Assembly (NCBI GenBank): GCA_934047225.1
Contig: OW204000.1
Location: 17,254,001-17,318,000 of the forward strand
Source: Ypsolopha sequella
Lineage: Eukaryota > Arthropoda > Insecta > Lepidoptera > Ypsolophidae
DNA: 64,000 nucleotides
Reading direction: 5' to 3'
Numbering within the stretch: the stretch's first letter is position 1; each line of letters begins with the position of its first letter. Position numbers and translations under genes: made by a program. This document shows positions 24,071-35,711 of this stretch, piece by piece. The notes beneath the pieces were generated by a model that did not search any database, had not been told where the DNA came from, and was given only the letters and a program-made list of their open reading frames with translations.

Positions 24071-26529
24071 AACTTAACCTGCGACCTACATACTAGTGAT
24101 ACTAGTAGACCACAGAGGAGACATTTATACATAAATAAAAGGTATAGGCAGACATCTAGTCTGCTGCTAGAACTAATCTTATCTGTCTCTAGAGCAACTA
24201 AGTAAATTCAGGAAATGAGATAACCCTAATGTTATGGTAATTCAGGACGATATCCGAATCACGTGTAATGGTAGCAACGCTTATAACTCCCGAATATGAT
24301 TATTTAGGTGATTCTAAGACAAATAATACAAGTATAGTTTTAAGAAAAGAAAATAAATGAATATTAAAAAATACTTATTTTATTTTTCATTTAGTATATA
24401 GTATTATACACATTTATATAAGGTATTTCAATTTAAGTGGAAAGTAATTTAGGAGGTGATTCAGTATCTTTAATACATCAGATTCCACTGCAAAGTACTT
24501 TTTTTTTGCACGAACTTTTTCTTCATAAAATAGGGATACATCATAAATTATATCTTATTTGTTAGTGATTTTCATTTTCTGTGGCGCCTCCCTCGAGTGT
24601 CGGTACAATATCCCCCATCAAATTATGCGTCTTTTTAACTGTTCAGTCAGTCCAATGCGGATACAATACAGCAGATCCAAATTATATATATTTTTTTTTT
24701 ATGAACGGTGTCTTTTCGATATTAAATTATTATTGTACAACGCTATATTGAGCGTTTATTTATATATATTTTTTTTTTTGAATAAATAACTTTGATGGGT
24801 GATCAAGTCAGTCGTCATTCAACAGATGCTGGCTCCAAAATGGGCCGCAATTTATTTCTAAAATATTTTTTTTGCTTAACTCATCTATTAGAGTACGGTT
24901 TACTTGTATCTATGTTTTGGTTTCTTTTCTAATCATTTTAAATATGTCCACTAAATTATATAAATATTACCACGATAATAAATTTCATTTAATTGATCAA
25001 TCAACATTCAGAAACCCGAAGTAAGGAAGAGTCAAGATGATAACCTCGTGGATAGAAAAACAAATTAATATCTACCTAAGAGTCGATAAGGTTCTGTAAC
25101 TGCTAGTGTTGTTTACAAAATAACATGGAATCAAAATATTTACAAGAATCTCCTAGTAACAAGCTATAAAATGGAAGACTGTATCTGTGTTGTTATTATT
25201 ATTATTATTCATTTTATAACAAAATAATGATAAAATGAATATGCTAGCTCTTGGTAACAAGACTTTTGCAAAAATATCCCATATATAATTTGTAGATATA
25301 GGCGTACAGCAACAGACTTAGAGCTAAAAATTCAACAATTATTTTACAAGAAACTTGTTACATAATCAGAATGAAAATACAGAATAACATAACACTTAAG
25401 TACTTACTGAAGAAATAACAATTGAAACTTTATTATCATTGTCACTTAATAGTCAGTCATCGAAAGTGTTAAGGTTACAACTGATATAGCTGGGTAACCT
25501 TTATGGGGCCTTGAGAACTCATCCTCAATTCAGAGGCTATTTTTACTGCTGAGGTCTAGAGCGTTAGAATGCAAGGCAGGTGACAGCTGGTTTCAATACG
25601 GAACCCTGATAAACATGAGAGAACAGTAGTACGACTGATCGTTTCTTGAAATTGTACGCATTCATCAATGCGGTAGCGTGGTTGAACTTGGAAGTCATTG
25701 TACCAGAAACCGAGTCGGAACTAAAGTGTTTGTGCACTTTGTATGCAGCGGTAATGCTGTCCCCTCATGTTGACTTTTAGCTGTTTAGCATACAATCGCT
25801 GGGTAATACCTAACTTGATGTTAGTCACGCGGTCACTACGAACATTTCGCATTCAGATAGGGTTCGGCCCGCCTACGCGCGATAAAACATAGCTTATAAG
25901 GAGAATTTAAACAAACACAGTTTATCTGTGACAGCAATTCACTCACACATCCTTGAAATGTGCCGCTAAAAGTCGTTCTGCATAATAACTATGTTAGTCA
26001 TGTTGGAAAATATGGTGTAGGAATACACCGATGTAGATGAATTTCTTCCTTCTTTCTTTCTTCCTTCCTTCCTTTCCAATCCTACAGACAGCCACCGAGA
26101 ATGCAATACTGTAGTGGCTGTATATGCAAGACCAGAAGCAATGGAAGTCAGCGGTGAATTCTATTTTGAGACCACTGACTATTTGCAAATTGAATGTGTT
26201 TGTTGCATTACAGATTTTGCGAGAATTTATTTTATAGATATATAAAGACAACGGCACTGACGACTAGTAACTATTTAGTAATATAGAAATAGAATTTCCA
26301 TTGAAACACAGTCTTAGAGAAAGTAAAGTATCTATTACAATAAAGATATTAAATGCTAATTATAGTAACAAAATTTATACTTGCGATTGTCGGGACTTGG
26401 TGAAACTTGAAACACATCTTGAATTAAAACACTTGTACTTGTAGTTTCACTTTATTTATATTAATTATAGTACCCAAAAACTAAATTGTTCGAATTAAGA
26501 AATTATTATTACGCTAAATTATAAAAAAA
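24071..26529. other. AT-rich non-coding sequence
   Basis: Short poly-T runs and ATT repeats (near 25195). Positions 25500-25900 are less AT-rich but show no exon. No gene supported. Confidence 0.45.
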
Positions 26530-26790
26530 CTAGCGACCCGCCCGGCTTCGCACGGTTGCAATGCTGATACTAAATATACTACAGAATGTCTTTAACCTCT
26601 AAAATTATCAGTGTTTCTCTACTATATTGTGCATGTATTATACATTTAAACCTTCCTCTTGAATCACTCTATCTATTAAAAAAACCGCATCAAAATCCGT
26701 TGCGTAGTTTTAAAGATCTAAGAATACATAGGGACAGACAGACAGCGGGAAGCGACTTTGTTTTATACTATGTAGTGATAGTGAAGCAGT
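26530..26790. repeat. Common insect LINE-derived repeat (CR1-like 3' end)
   Basis: ACTAGCGACCCGCCCGGCTT, then a degraded stretch, then AATCCGTTGCGTAGTTTTAA and GGGACAGACAGACAGCGGGA. This layout is typical of abundant 3' LINE fragments in insects. The clade is not certain. Confidence 0.55.
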
Positions 26791-27817
26791 GGGTTGTGTC
26801 AGAGATATAACCGTAAATTATTAAATGTGAATGTGGTCTTTTTACTAAATGCAAGAGGAAGGAATTAATGGCGGCCCTTTACTCGATCAAGGAGGAAGAA
26901 ACTAATAAACGATTAAAAAACGCAACGAGAAATCAAATTTTTGCCAACAAATGCGCAGTTCAGGTCAATCAAGTCAAAACTAAATTCATGAATGTAGAAA
27001 ATGCAATTATTTTAAGAGTGGTGTAATAGGTATCATTATAAATTCTGATTTCACGTAGTATTGTGTGGGAGGAAATTTTTGCACGTTATAGTTGTTGTGA
27101 TTTCGTTGTAAATTTGAAGAATCGATCCTTAATCCTTACGGGACGGCTGGGATATAATGTTAGGATAGATGACTGGGATAATGACTACTGTTTTACTATC
27201 GCTCTTTGTTTTCCAGTCCAGTAAGTGCTAAATTTGATGACTTATCGAACCAATCGAATCCAAATTCATAGCACCTCATCAGAGATCTGATACATGTACG
27301 AAATTCCGAGACAGTCTCTGGCGCCAAGAGTGTGAAAGCAGGCCGCCACAAACGTTAACAACAACCTACCCATCAACCGTAACCCAAGACCCTTGGCCAG
27401 AATTTTATTGACTGTTAAATAGAGATGATTTTACTTTAGTTAAGAGATCTATTGCTAAAAGCTGGCTGGTATTTGGCACGCTTGTTGTTCATTGATTGAT
27501 GGCCACTCACTCTCTGATGTAACAAGATGCTCTAATGTAAAATTGAACAGGAAGTGCTTATTTTGAGTTATCGATTCTTAAGAAGAACATTAACATTACA
27601 ATATTGTTTTAGGTCATTGATTATTCGAAATCTATTGTCCTGATAATAAAAAGATTGCTATAAAGCGATAATGCAGCCTATCTTGTGATAATCTGCTTAG
27701 GATTTTGATTGAAAGAGCTAGATACTAGTTAGTATCCACTTTTTTGTTTTTCATACATGAGATTCAGAAAATTTATTCCAAATGTGCGCCAGAGAGATTT
27801 CACACCTTCTGGTTCAG
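26791..27817. other. Non-coding sequence, nothing recognised
   Basis: No repeat end or exon supported on either strand. Confidence 0.45.
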
Positions 27818-28195
27818 TTAAGAGGCTATGCGAATTTTTTTTTTTCACTCCAAGCGAAAAATCGCGCAGTGCGAGAGGGGCGGATTCAGGGCAAAAGGGA
27901 AAAAAAGTTGGTTTTAAATTTTTAATAAAAAAACTAAAATAGCTAGCAAAATATCTAATCTCTAGATATTGTTGAAACACACCTAATAAAATATGTTTGA
28001 ATTCTGTATATGGTTCCTATTCGTCAAACGAGGAGAAAAAGTGTGTTTGAAGACCTCATTTCAACAATTATTTCTATCGAGGAAAATTTATCCAAACATG
28101 TTTTCCAATTATAGTCAAAATGCATATATCAGAAACTGTTTTTCATGAAATACACAGAAAAGAAACACCCGTATTTTTTTCGCATATCGCCTTAA
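27818..28195. mobile_element. TTAA-bounded element, copy 3
   Basis: TTAAGAGGCTATGCGAA lies at the left and CGCATATCGCCTTAA at the right, with a 370-bp interior. It shares CGCAGTGCGAGAGGGGCGG, CTAATAAAATATGTTTGA and TTTCTATCGAGGAAAATTTA with copy 2. Confidence 0.78.
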
Positions 28196-28695
28196 TAGCT
28201 ATTTCTTATTTATGAAGTAACACTAGGTAAGTAAAAAAAAAATGCATCGGTCTTTTCTGTATATATTATGTTTGCCGGTTTTTCCCGCAATCACATTTAT
28301 TACGCAAATTCTATTTCGTAACACGTTGAATATGAATGTTATTCATTAAAAACTAAAATACATAGTTAAAAGTTTTAACTAAAATAATGTCGCCTGCATC
28401 GTCGAGGTCGATATCGCTGACTTGTCATAATAGAAGCATATAATAGGGGATTGGGGACGGCAGACGTGCATAAGTGGCGATATTTGATGAAGTTTTGAAC
28501 AAGCCTCATGTCAGCGCTCCTCATTCATTTATGAAATTTTAAATCGATATCATTTTTCTTTTGGATTGGATGTGGTGATGAGATGAATGAAGCGTCCGAA
28601 CCTTCCGAGCGCCCTCATAAATGTTGTATAGGTACCTCTTTTATTATATGATGGGAGGTAGGTATGTGTATTAGGAAAGGCGATATTACCTGTTG

Positions 28696-28930
28696 TTAAG
28701 AGTATGGCATACCCTAGCAACCTTTTATTCCCCGTCCAGGACAATAGATAAGTCCAATGGCAAAGACTTTATTACCTTTCAATAAAGGCGATTATATGTT
28801 GGCTCATTTTATTGGCCTCTTTTTCTTGGAAGGGTAATACTAATAATAATCACGCAGCGAAACAACAAATTGGAGGGTTTTTAGCTAATAGCTACAGAAA
28901 TATTTTGTAGGCAAAAAATAATGAATTTTA
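28696..28930 (+). repeat. Dispersed repeat, copy 2
   Basis: TTAAGAGTATGGCATACCCT then the same blocks as 21872-22100, diverged by substitutions and small indels. Both copies begin with TTAAGAG, so TTAA may mark the end of the element. Confidence 0.7.
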
Positions 28931-29130
28931 GTCGATTCAGTTCATTTCCTATATTATGAAGGAACAAAAAAATTGGTTGGAAATATACTTTATTCAGGCA
29001 AAATTATATATCTTTAAAAATATATATATTGCCTTTATCAGCTTGTTTTTTTTTTTTTTTTAAATATAATTATATAGGTAAATACACATAAAAGAAACAC
29101 AATTATTGTAGCATAACATAATATAGTCCA

Positions 29131-29170
29131 AGAAATATTTCGGGCCCCACTGGGCCCGGCATCAGTTGGA
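29131..29170 (-). repeat. GGGCCC hairpin module
   Basis: AAATATTTCGGGCCCCACTG followed by GGCCCGGCATCAG. The inverse of the same module is at 53621-53664, and a related module with different stem bases (CGACCACTAGTTGTGGTCG then GCATCAG) is in the 3.8-kb MITE. Confidence 0.6.
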
Positions 29171-29253
29171 GTAATATTTATTTATTTATAACTATTCCAT
29201 TTATATTATTACATTTACATTTATATTACATTTATTTATAACTATAACATTAT

Positions 29254-29774
29254 TACAAGGTGACTTTTTGATCATCGTCCAAATTCATACTGGAGGCTTG
29301 ATAAGTGATCAGTATCTTGGATCAATAACAATTTTTGTGAAATTTGTACAATGAAATTTCGGCTTCCCATAGAAATTCACTTCCAGTTCCGAGTGAATCA
29401 CTATGGGCAGTCGAAATTTCATTTTACGAATTTTACAAAAATTGTTATTGGCGTGCACAGAACTTTTTGCTGGAAAAGCAAACAATCGGTCAAGAACAAC
29501 AATAAAAAAAATATGAAATAATTTAAATATCACTTTGAAAAAAAAAATTGTATGACGCCAGGGTAGACAATGTCTACCCTAGAGTGAAAATTCCTATACA
29601 AACTTTTTTTTTCAAAGTGATACTTAAATTTTTTCATATTTTTTTTATTGTTATTCTTGACCAATTGCTTGCTTTTTCAGCAAAAAGTTCTGTGCACGCC
29701 ACTGTATCCATGATACTGATCACTTACTAAGCCACCAGTATGAATTTGGACGATGGTCAAAAAGTCACCTTGTA
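29254..29774. mobile_element. 266-bp palindromic MITE (TACAAGG family) interrupted by a hAT-type MITE
   Basis: The outer ends match the family. Removing 255 bp (29450-29704) leaves exactly 266 bp, the family length. Confidence 0.86.
29449..29704. mobile_element. Second copy of the 263-bp hAT-type MITE, left end trimmed
   Basis: GGCGTGCACAGAACTTTTTG through GTGCACGCCACTG is collinear with the 10.7-kb copy, including GGGTAGACAATGTCTACCCT at its centre. The leading CAG and a clean target duplication are missing. Confidence 0.88.
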
Positions 29775-30600
29775 TAATTATATATAAAATTCATGTTTTA
29801 ATAGTACGTTTAATTAATAAAAGACCAACATACCAAATGTAATTGTTTCAATTTAAGAAGAGACCTAATTTCTTTCGTTCAATCGTTGTTTTCAAGATTT
29901 TCTGCAAGATCACTTGACGCAGTCCTGCAAATTGGTATCGACACGCTTCGGAATTGCAATAAATAGTTAGTATGAATTATCACATAATTTGCACTTTCCC
30001 ATGGTTGGGTATTTTTGCTAAGTAGCACATTGTACAATTTGCTACTAAGTATACAAAAAATATCATGAGAACACCTACTTTTCACTACCATGAAAAGTTT
30101 ATTGAAGCAGGTGAGCGTTGAAATTAGGTTCTAGAACGACTAGCTCGGTAAAGGCTAAAAATATAGTGAATAAAATAATCAAGTCAGCAGGCTGTGAAGT
30201 GAAAAAGACGTTCACGGATGAAGGAACCCATTTACTGGGGTTCAATGGAAAATTTAACGTTGGTCGGTCGCGGCCGAGAGCGGGTCGTGCCTGGTCCCCA
30301 CTTCGCGGTTCGATGGACGTTGCCACGTCATCGTAACAAACGTGTTGTTTGTTACGAAAATATATCGCCTTTTTGAAATTAAAAAGTTTGCGTATTATTT
30401 CTCGTTGACAAGTATATTTTTATTTGGTATATATTTAAATTAGCGGACGCCGGACGCCTCGCGCGTTGTTTCTAAAATCCCTTCTTAGTGGATGTCTACG
30501 TCATAATAGGTTTCTACGCTCTATGTTTCATGTTCTTAAGTTCAGCCGTTTGGTCTAACGCTGATAGATCAGTTAGTCAGGGTATTCATTTATAATAGGT

Positions 30601-31632
30601 CTTTACATATGAAATTGCCGTTTTCTGTAGAGAATTTGAAGGAAACTCAGTTTTCCGTACTAACATTGTTGCATTTTTTTCGAGGAATAACATATCCAAA
30701 CTTTGTGATTTATTTTGTGTATGAATGAGACAACATTAAGCTAACAGCAACATTAATATAATTTTTGAAAAATGTCCGCTGTCAAAAATATTGGAAGTGT
30801 CTAGCCTGCCACCAGCGGCTGTTTAGCAAAATAATATATTCTGCCACTAGCGGTAGAATAACAAAAATAATTATTCTACCACAAGTTTATTCGATTAGTC
30901 TTGCTAAGCAAGACCGACTCAGCACACTCTGACTCTATACAGTCTTTTCAGGGTTTTTGGAGATTTAATTTTAGTTATCAAACTGACAATAAAAACAAAA
31001 TTTAATACGTAGATGTAAAACCTTGAAATCAACTTTCAAACAAAAAACAAATAATAGAAATAATATTGAATTACAGGAATTATGAACTCATGAACATCTA
31101 AACGGACTAGACATACAACATTGTTTCATGTACCTGCAACCCACACAAATTTTGCAAAAAATTCTATAATTTTTAGGGCTCAGAGGCTTTACAATACCTC
31201 CTTCTCATCTATAGATCTATTTTATGGATCAGAAGCTAGTTTTAAGAGGGAAGTAATAAGCAAGATACTTAATAAATAGATATATAATAAGAATGTGACT
31301 GCACACTATATTCGTAACAAATAATTATCAACATTCCTCTATCCTAGTTCCCTACCCTACCATACACACACACACACTTACTTTTACTCTGACATCCTAC
31401 GCCGCTAACTTTTCAATATTACTATTTTTCTGTATATAAATGTATGTATTTTTTCCTCTTGGTCTTTGAAGTTAGTTTTAAATGTATTATTGTAGAAAAT
31501 GTAAAACCGTAATTGGCATAAGTTTTGATGTTATTAGCTACGATTATAAATGTTTAAGGCTGTGGTTTTTGTAATAACAATAAAATAAAATAAAAATAAA
31601 AATGAATCTGTAAGAAAATTTGTCATATTATA
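30601..31632. mobile_element. CTTTACATATGAAATTGCCG element with large internal insertion
   Basis: CTTTACATATGAAATTGCCG then TTTTCTGTAGAGAATTTGA starts it; AATCTGTAAGAAAATTTGTC near 31605 is the decayed far end. CCTTGAAATCAACTTTCAAA inside also matches the shorter 53-kb copy. Extra sequence includes CTGCCACCAGCGG / CTGCCACTAGCGG and an AATAAAATAAAAT-rich stretch near 31580. Confidence 0.6.
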
Positions 31633-31760
31633 GCACAAATTATGTATAGATATTATGTGTCACAGGCAAATGATAAAATTTCTTCAATTAATATTTTTAA
31701 TAAACCTATTGTGTGTACTTTTTGACATTTTCAACTTTTTTAACCACAAGATGACCCGAT

Positions 31761-32263
31761 GGCACAGATCACTTACCCATTAGACGTCGTCGTTACGCCA
31801 AGGCCACAGCTTCAGGCTTCTGGTGGCGCTTCTTGCTGCGCTTCCACAGCATCGGATGTATAGCGCACTCGCTCGCTCTAAGCGTTCGACACTAGGTTCG
31901 TCCTATGCGCTCGATCACTGTTTCAACCGCCCGCCTCCGCGCACACCGCCGTCCCGGGAGCGCAAGTCAGTCGAAGCCGCACAAGACGCGCCAGCGGCGA
32001 CCCATGGCCGGCTCTATACAAATTCATACATTTGTTCTCCCCACCGGCGCCGTCGCAAGAAGAACCGCTTGGCGCGCCTTTCGAAGCCTGAAGCTGTGGC
32101 CGAGGGGTTAGGAGGGCAAACCTTTTTCGCCAACACATCAGCACAGTTTACTTCCTTGGTTTGTATCCTCCCCGCATTACCACGTAACACACCGGCAGTG
32201 GCGGAAAAAAATTCTCACTTGTTCTTGGTCAATAAGATGTCTAATGGGTAAGTGGTCTGTGCC
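31761..32263. mobile_element. 503-bp inverted-repeat element with CGAT on both sides
   Basis: GGCACAGATCACTTACCCAT at the left and ATGGGTAAGTGGTCTGTGCC at the right. CGAT at 31757-31760 and 32264-32267 fits a 4-bp target duplication. A second inverted pair lies inside: GGCCACAGCTTCAGGCTTC at 31801 and GAAGCCTGAAGCTGTGGCC near 32084. The open frame across it (31823-32251) is GC-rich element sequence with no known domain. Confidence 0.85.
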
Positions 32264-32480
32264 CGATGGGTTCAGATTTTGGTACCTTAAATCAGGAGGT
32301 AAATATTAAAAGTGGCCAAGTGACATTTAAGCACCTTCTTTTAGAGTACAGCCATCGCTAACCAAATACGAGTATACCTATTAAATAAAATTTTGAACCT
32401 CCTAAGGTACAGTAAAATAAAGCGAGGAAACTGATAGCCCTTAGAATAGGATACGTTGAAAGGTATAAGCTAATGATATA

Positions 32481-32613
32481 GCTGATTCTGAAGGCTTTAA
32501 TTTTAGTTTTAGTGCTGTCACAAACTTAATTTTGTTTATTACAAAATAGACCTTAAACGCTAGGAACAGAAGTTAAATTACTTTGGAATGGTTTTAGTTT
32601 TGACAGAATCAGC
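32481..32613. mobile_element. GCTGATTCTGAAGGC hairpin MITE, copy 1
   Basis: GCTGATTCTGAAGGCTTTAA at the left and TGACAGAATCAGC at the right. Related copies occur at 59.0 and 59.3 kb. Confidence 0.7.
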
Positions 32614-34189
32614 TACAAAAAATAACTATATGGTTAATATATAGTAAGAAAATTTAGAAAAGAGCTACGGGTAACCACAAAAATATAAATTTGCTCTCCA
32701 GTTAACATCGCTACAAAAATATTAGATAAAGAAAAGAGAAATAGTCATGCGATGTGTAAGCATAATAAAATATAACCGCAAACAGGGAATATGCATCACA
32801 ACAGTTGAGTGGTATACAACCGGAAGTGGTTGGAGGCAGTTGAGTGGTATACAACCGGAAGTGGTTGGAGGCAGTTGGGTGGTATCAATCATTTGTCCGT
32901 TACCGACTTCCGTGGATTTTTCCGAAGTTTTTTTCTAGGCGAGCGTGCTAGGTATTATCGTCGCTTTCCATCACACACGCGTAACGGCCACGAGTTAAAC
33001 ATATTGTGTGTAAAAAACAAACCACTGTAATACAAAAGTTTTCGATAAAAATGGAAGGCCAAACAAGGTATTTTAAAATTAAATTTCGACCTAGTTACAG
33101 AGTTACTGTCCCGTATAATGTAGAGATAGAAATTTCTAAAATAAGTCAAGCCGGGAGTGGCCTGCAGGCTAGGCGGGCAGCCGATCTGACATAGACAAAT
33201 ATATGTTTTTTCGGTAGGTAAATATGGTAATCCAGATATTTTTTATACTTTCCGAAGCGGAATATTGTGAAAACTCTAGCATACCCTATGGCGTTTTCCA
33301 TTCGTTGGCAAATGGTCTAGATTTTTGTTTGTAAATGAATTCATTTGTTATAACAGTTATTCACCTACCCGAATGGTGAAGGGTCGTTGTTAATGTAAGA
33401 TATATGTTTTATCTAAACTGATTAAGGAAGATTCAGGACAAAATAGAGCCTTTCTTTTACATGGTTTTTATGAAAAATAAAAGAACTGAGATATTCGTTA
33501 CTGTAAAGTTTCTACTAAGTAGAAAAAAAGTTAGCCTTTTCCGAATAACTTAGACAAAATATTGAATGGGAGGTTTATTGTTGTAAAGTTAGTTTTACAG
33601 TTGTTCCTCAAAATAATAATAATCTTCTAAATATTCAAACAACCAATAAAATGTAAATCTCCCACAGTAACATCTTTCTTTGCAGGGACTCGATGATATC
33701 TGAATATGTAATGAATCGTGACCACTACCAGAGAATATAAAGTATTAATACGTACCACTACAGAACCTTATTAGATTGTTCAAAAAGTCACAAATAACTG
33801 TCATATATTAAACAAACAAACTTATGTTAGAAGGTCATTTTACTGTGACAAGGTTCCAAAGGGGTCATATTAGCTTAGTACCTACACTTAGTACCTATAG
33901 CAGTATCTACACATCATGAGTAGAGAAAGAGAAGAATCAATTATTTACTAGTAGTTCGTTTCGAAATGTGAACTCGCGATTTTATCTTTCCCGTTTGACT
34001 CTAATTCGAACTTAAATATTATTTTTGTCTCATTTACTCGCCTACCGAATTTCATGACGTTCCGATCAACGATACTCGAGTTATCGTCGGACAAACATAC
34101 ATACAATACAAACGCCGGATTGTTCAAGTAAACTCGGAGAACTCCGTTCGCTTCGGTCACTTGTTCAATTAAAAACAAATACCACACGA
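32614..34189. other. Mostly unrecognised sequence around a tandem repeat
   Basis: Contains the 35-bp tandem repeat and a 47-codon frame starting MEGQTRYFKIKFRPSYRVTV near 33051 with no known domain. A LINE-like stretch with CTACCGAATTTCATGACGTT lies near 34040. Confidence 0.4.
32802..32884 (+). repeat. 35-bp tandem repeat, about 2.4 copies
   Basis: The unit starts CAGTTGAGTGGTATACAACC and ends GGAAGTGGTTGGAGG. Two exact copies (32802-32836 and 32837-32871) are followed by a partial copy with one change. Confidence 0.9.
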
Positions 34190-34262
34190 GGAAATTTTAT
34201 AGAATTAAATGAAACTTGAGGATAATTCATGATGTAAACAAAATGGCTCACCTCAATATACA
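34190..34262. repeat. Fragment sharing the flank and end of the 52.4-kb element
   Basis: ATAGAATTAAATGAAACTTG then AGGATAATTCATGAT and AATGGCTCACCTCAATATAC. The first part is also at 52324-52357, so the repeat unit extends left of the inverted repeat. Confidence 0.55.
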
Positions 34263-34270
34263 TTATGGAG

Positions 34271-34516
34271 GGTGTTAAGATGAAGTTCCGGAAGCCGGAA
34301 ACTGGCGATAGAATCCGTCAAGACGATCAACTTTTCGTGAAAAAAATTGAGAAATCGAGAAAAAGAAAACGGTTTTTTCATACATCTTGTAACTATGTAA
34401 CCTTTCTATGGAACAGCTGATGATTTTTTTCGCGATTCGAGGGGTGGTTCCATGATTGTTTGTATGGACGAGTACTATAGCCAGATTCCAGTTCCCGCAA
34501 CTTCATCTTAACATCC
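34271..34516. mobile_element. GGATGTTAAGATG-family MITE, intact copy
   Basis: GGTGTTAAGATGAAGTTCCG to CAACTTCATCTTAACATCC, with the arms also sharing GGAAACTGG and an AACAGCTGATGATTTTTT interior. Confidence 0.8.
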
Positions 34517-35071
34517 AGTATACTATGATCAGGAAGAAATTTTAGTTTCTATGTAAATAACCACTGTCTCTTTTCCTCATTCCGTAAAATTCCTGCAATA
34601 ACCGTTCGAGGTAGATTACAAGTTTCGTCGCCCACTGTTGAATTAATTTCAAATGAAGCGTAAAGACCTTTACAAACAACTTTCGCCGAAAACCTGTAGC
34701 TTTCAGTTCGGTTTACAAATTTTACAACAACAAGTATTGGGTTTGATGTTGTTCAATTTGAATTATAAGAACAATTGTTGACGTCTTAGTTCGGAGTAAA
34801 CATAATTTTTAATAAATCTATGAACATTATTTTGTACTGGCACAGGCACCTGTTATAAATAATCAGATTACGGACAGTTATTTACAACTTCATTGCATCA
34901 ATCACGAAAAAAAAAACAATGTGGAAACACAAAAACCAATGAATCAGCTGATGCACAGTCCCAAAAAACAAGGATTTCTTGTAGAACTTCTGAATAGCAC
35001 AAATTAAATTCGAAATCTTGATATTTTTGACCAAGGTCTCCGGGTACAAAACTCACTTTGTCCATGTCCAT

Positions 35072-35711
35072 TTAAGGCGCTACGGAAAAAACATCGATAC
35101 TTTTAGAACTTGCATATCTACTTCAGTAAATAATGTTTTATTTTGGAATTCTTTTCTAGGGTTCTGTTAAACAGAAACGCGATTAGAGAAATTCGGCTCG
35201 ATAGAAATATTTATTGAAATGAGGTCTTTTTCGACAACAATTCTCCTGGTTTGACAATTTAGAATGACATATGGACTGCAATTATATTTTATTAGATGGG
35301 GTTTAACGGTATCTAGGACCAGCCCCTGTATTCTGTATCTTTAATTGCCAACTGGACTAGGTGCCTATCATCAAAAACATAGATAAAAACGGAACTTTCA
35401 AAATTGGCTTTAGTCGATATTGAACTATTTACGAACTGTGTCGTCACTTCAAGTGCGAACATATCCTTAAGACAATCGGAATTCGATAGATAGTATCTAT
35501 GATTTTGATGATAGACACCAAGTCCAGATGGCAACTAAAGATACATAATAGGCTCTCTGGTTTAACGAAATTTTGATAGCAACTTTAGTACATTTTATAT
35601 TTATAAAAAACCGACTTTTTGCTACTTTTCCACGAATCCGTCCCTCTCGGACTGAGGGTTTTTTCACATATCGAGTAACAGGGACGCTAAAACTTTTACA
35701 TATCGCCTTAA
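35072..35711. mobile_element. TTAA-bounded element, copy 4 (inverted), with nested palindrome
   Basis: TTAAGGCGCTACGG lies at 35072 and TATCGCCTTAA at 35711. Relative to copy 1 it is inverted and carries about 216 extra bases (near 35319-35557) that form a separate palindromic element. The remainder aligns with copy 1 almost throughout, for example CCGTCCCTCTCGGACTGAGG. Confidence 0.78.
35319..35557. mobile_element. Palindromic MITE nested in TTAA copy 4
   Basis: Inverted arms share TGTATCTTTA.TTGCCA and CTGGACT.GGTG.CTATC, ending TCATCAAAA. They are absent from the same position in the other TTAA-element copies, which defines it as an insertion. Confidence 0.7.

Noticed and set aside
31823..32251. 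142-codon open frame on the + strand
   Set aside because: It lies wholly within a 503-bp inverted-repeat element and its length follows from the GC-rich content.
33006..33194. Small frame containing MEGQTRYFKIKFRPSYRVTV
   Set aside because: Looks protein-like over a short span, but no domain, promoter or second copy supports it.
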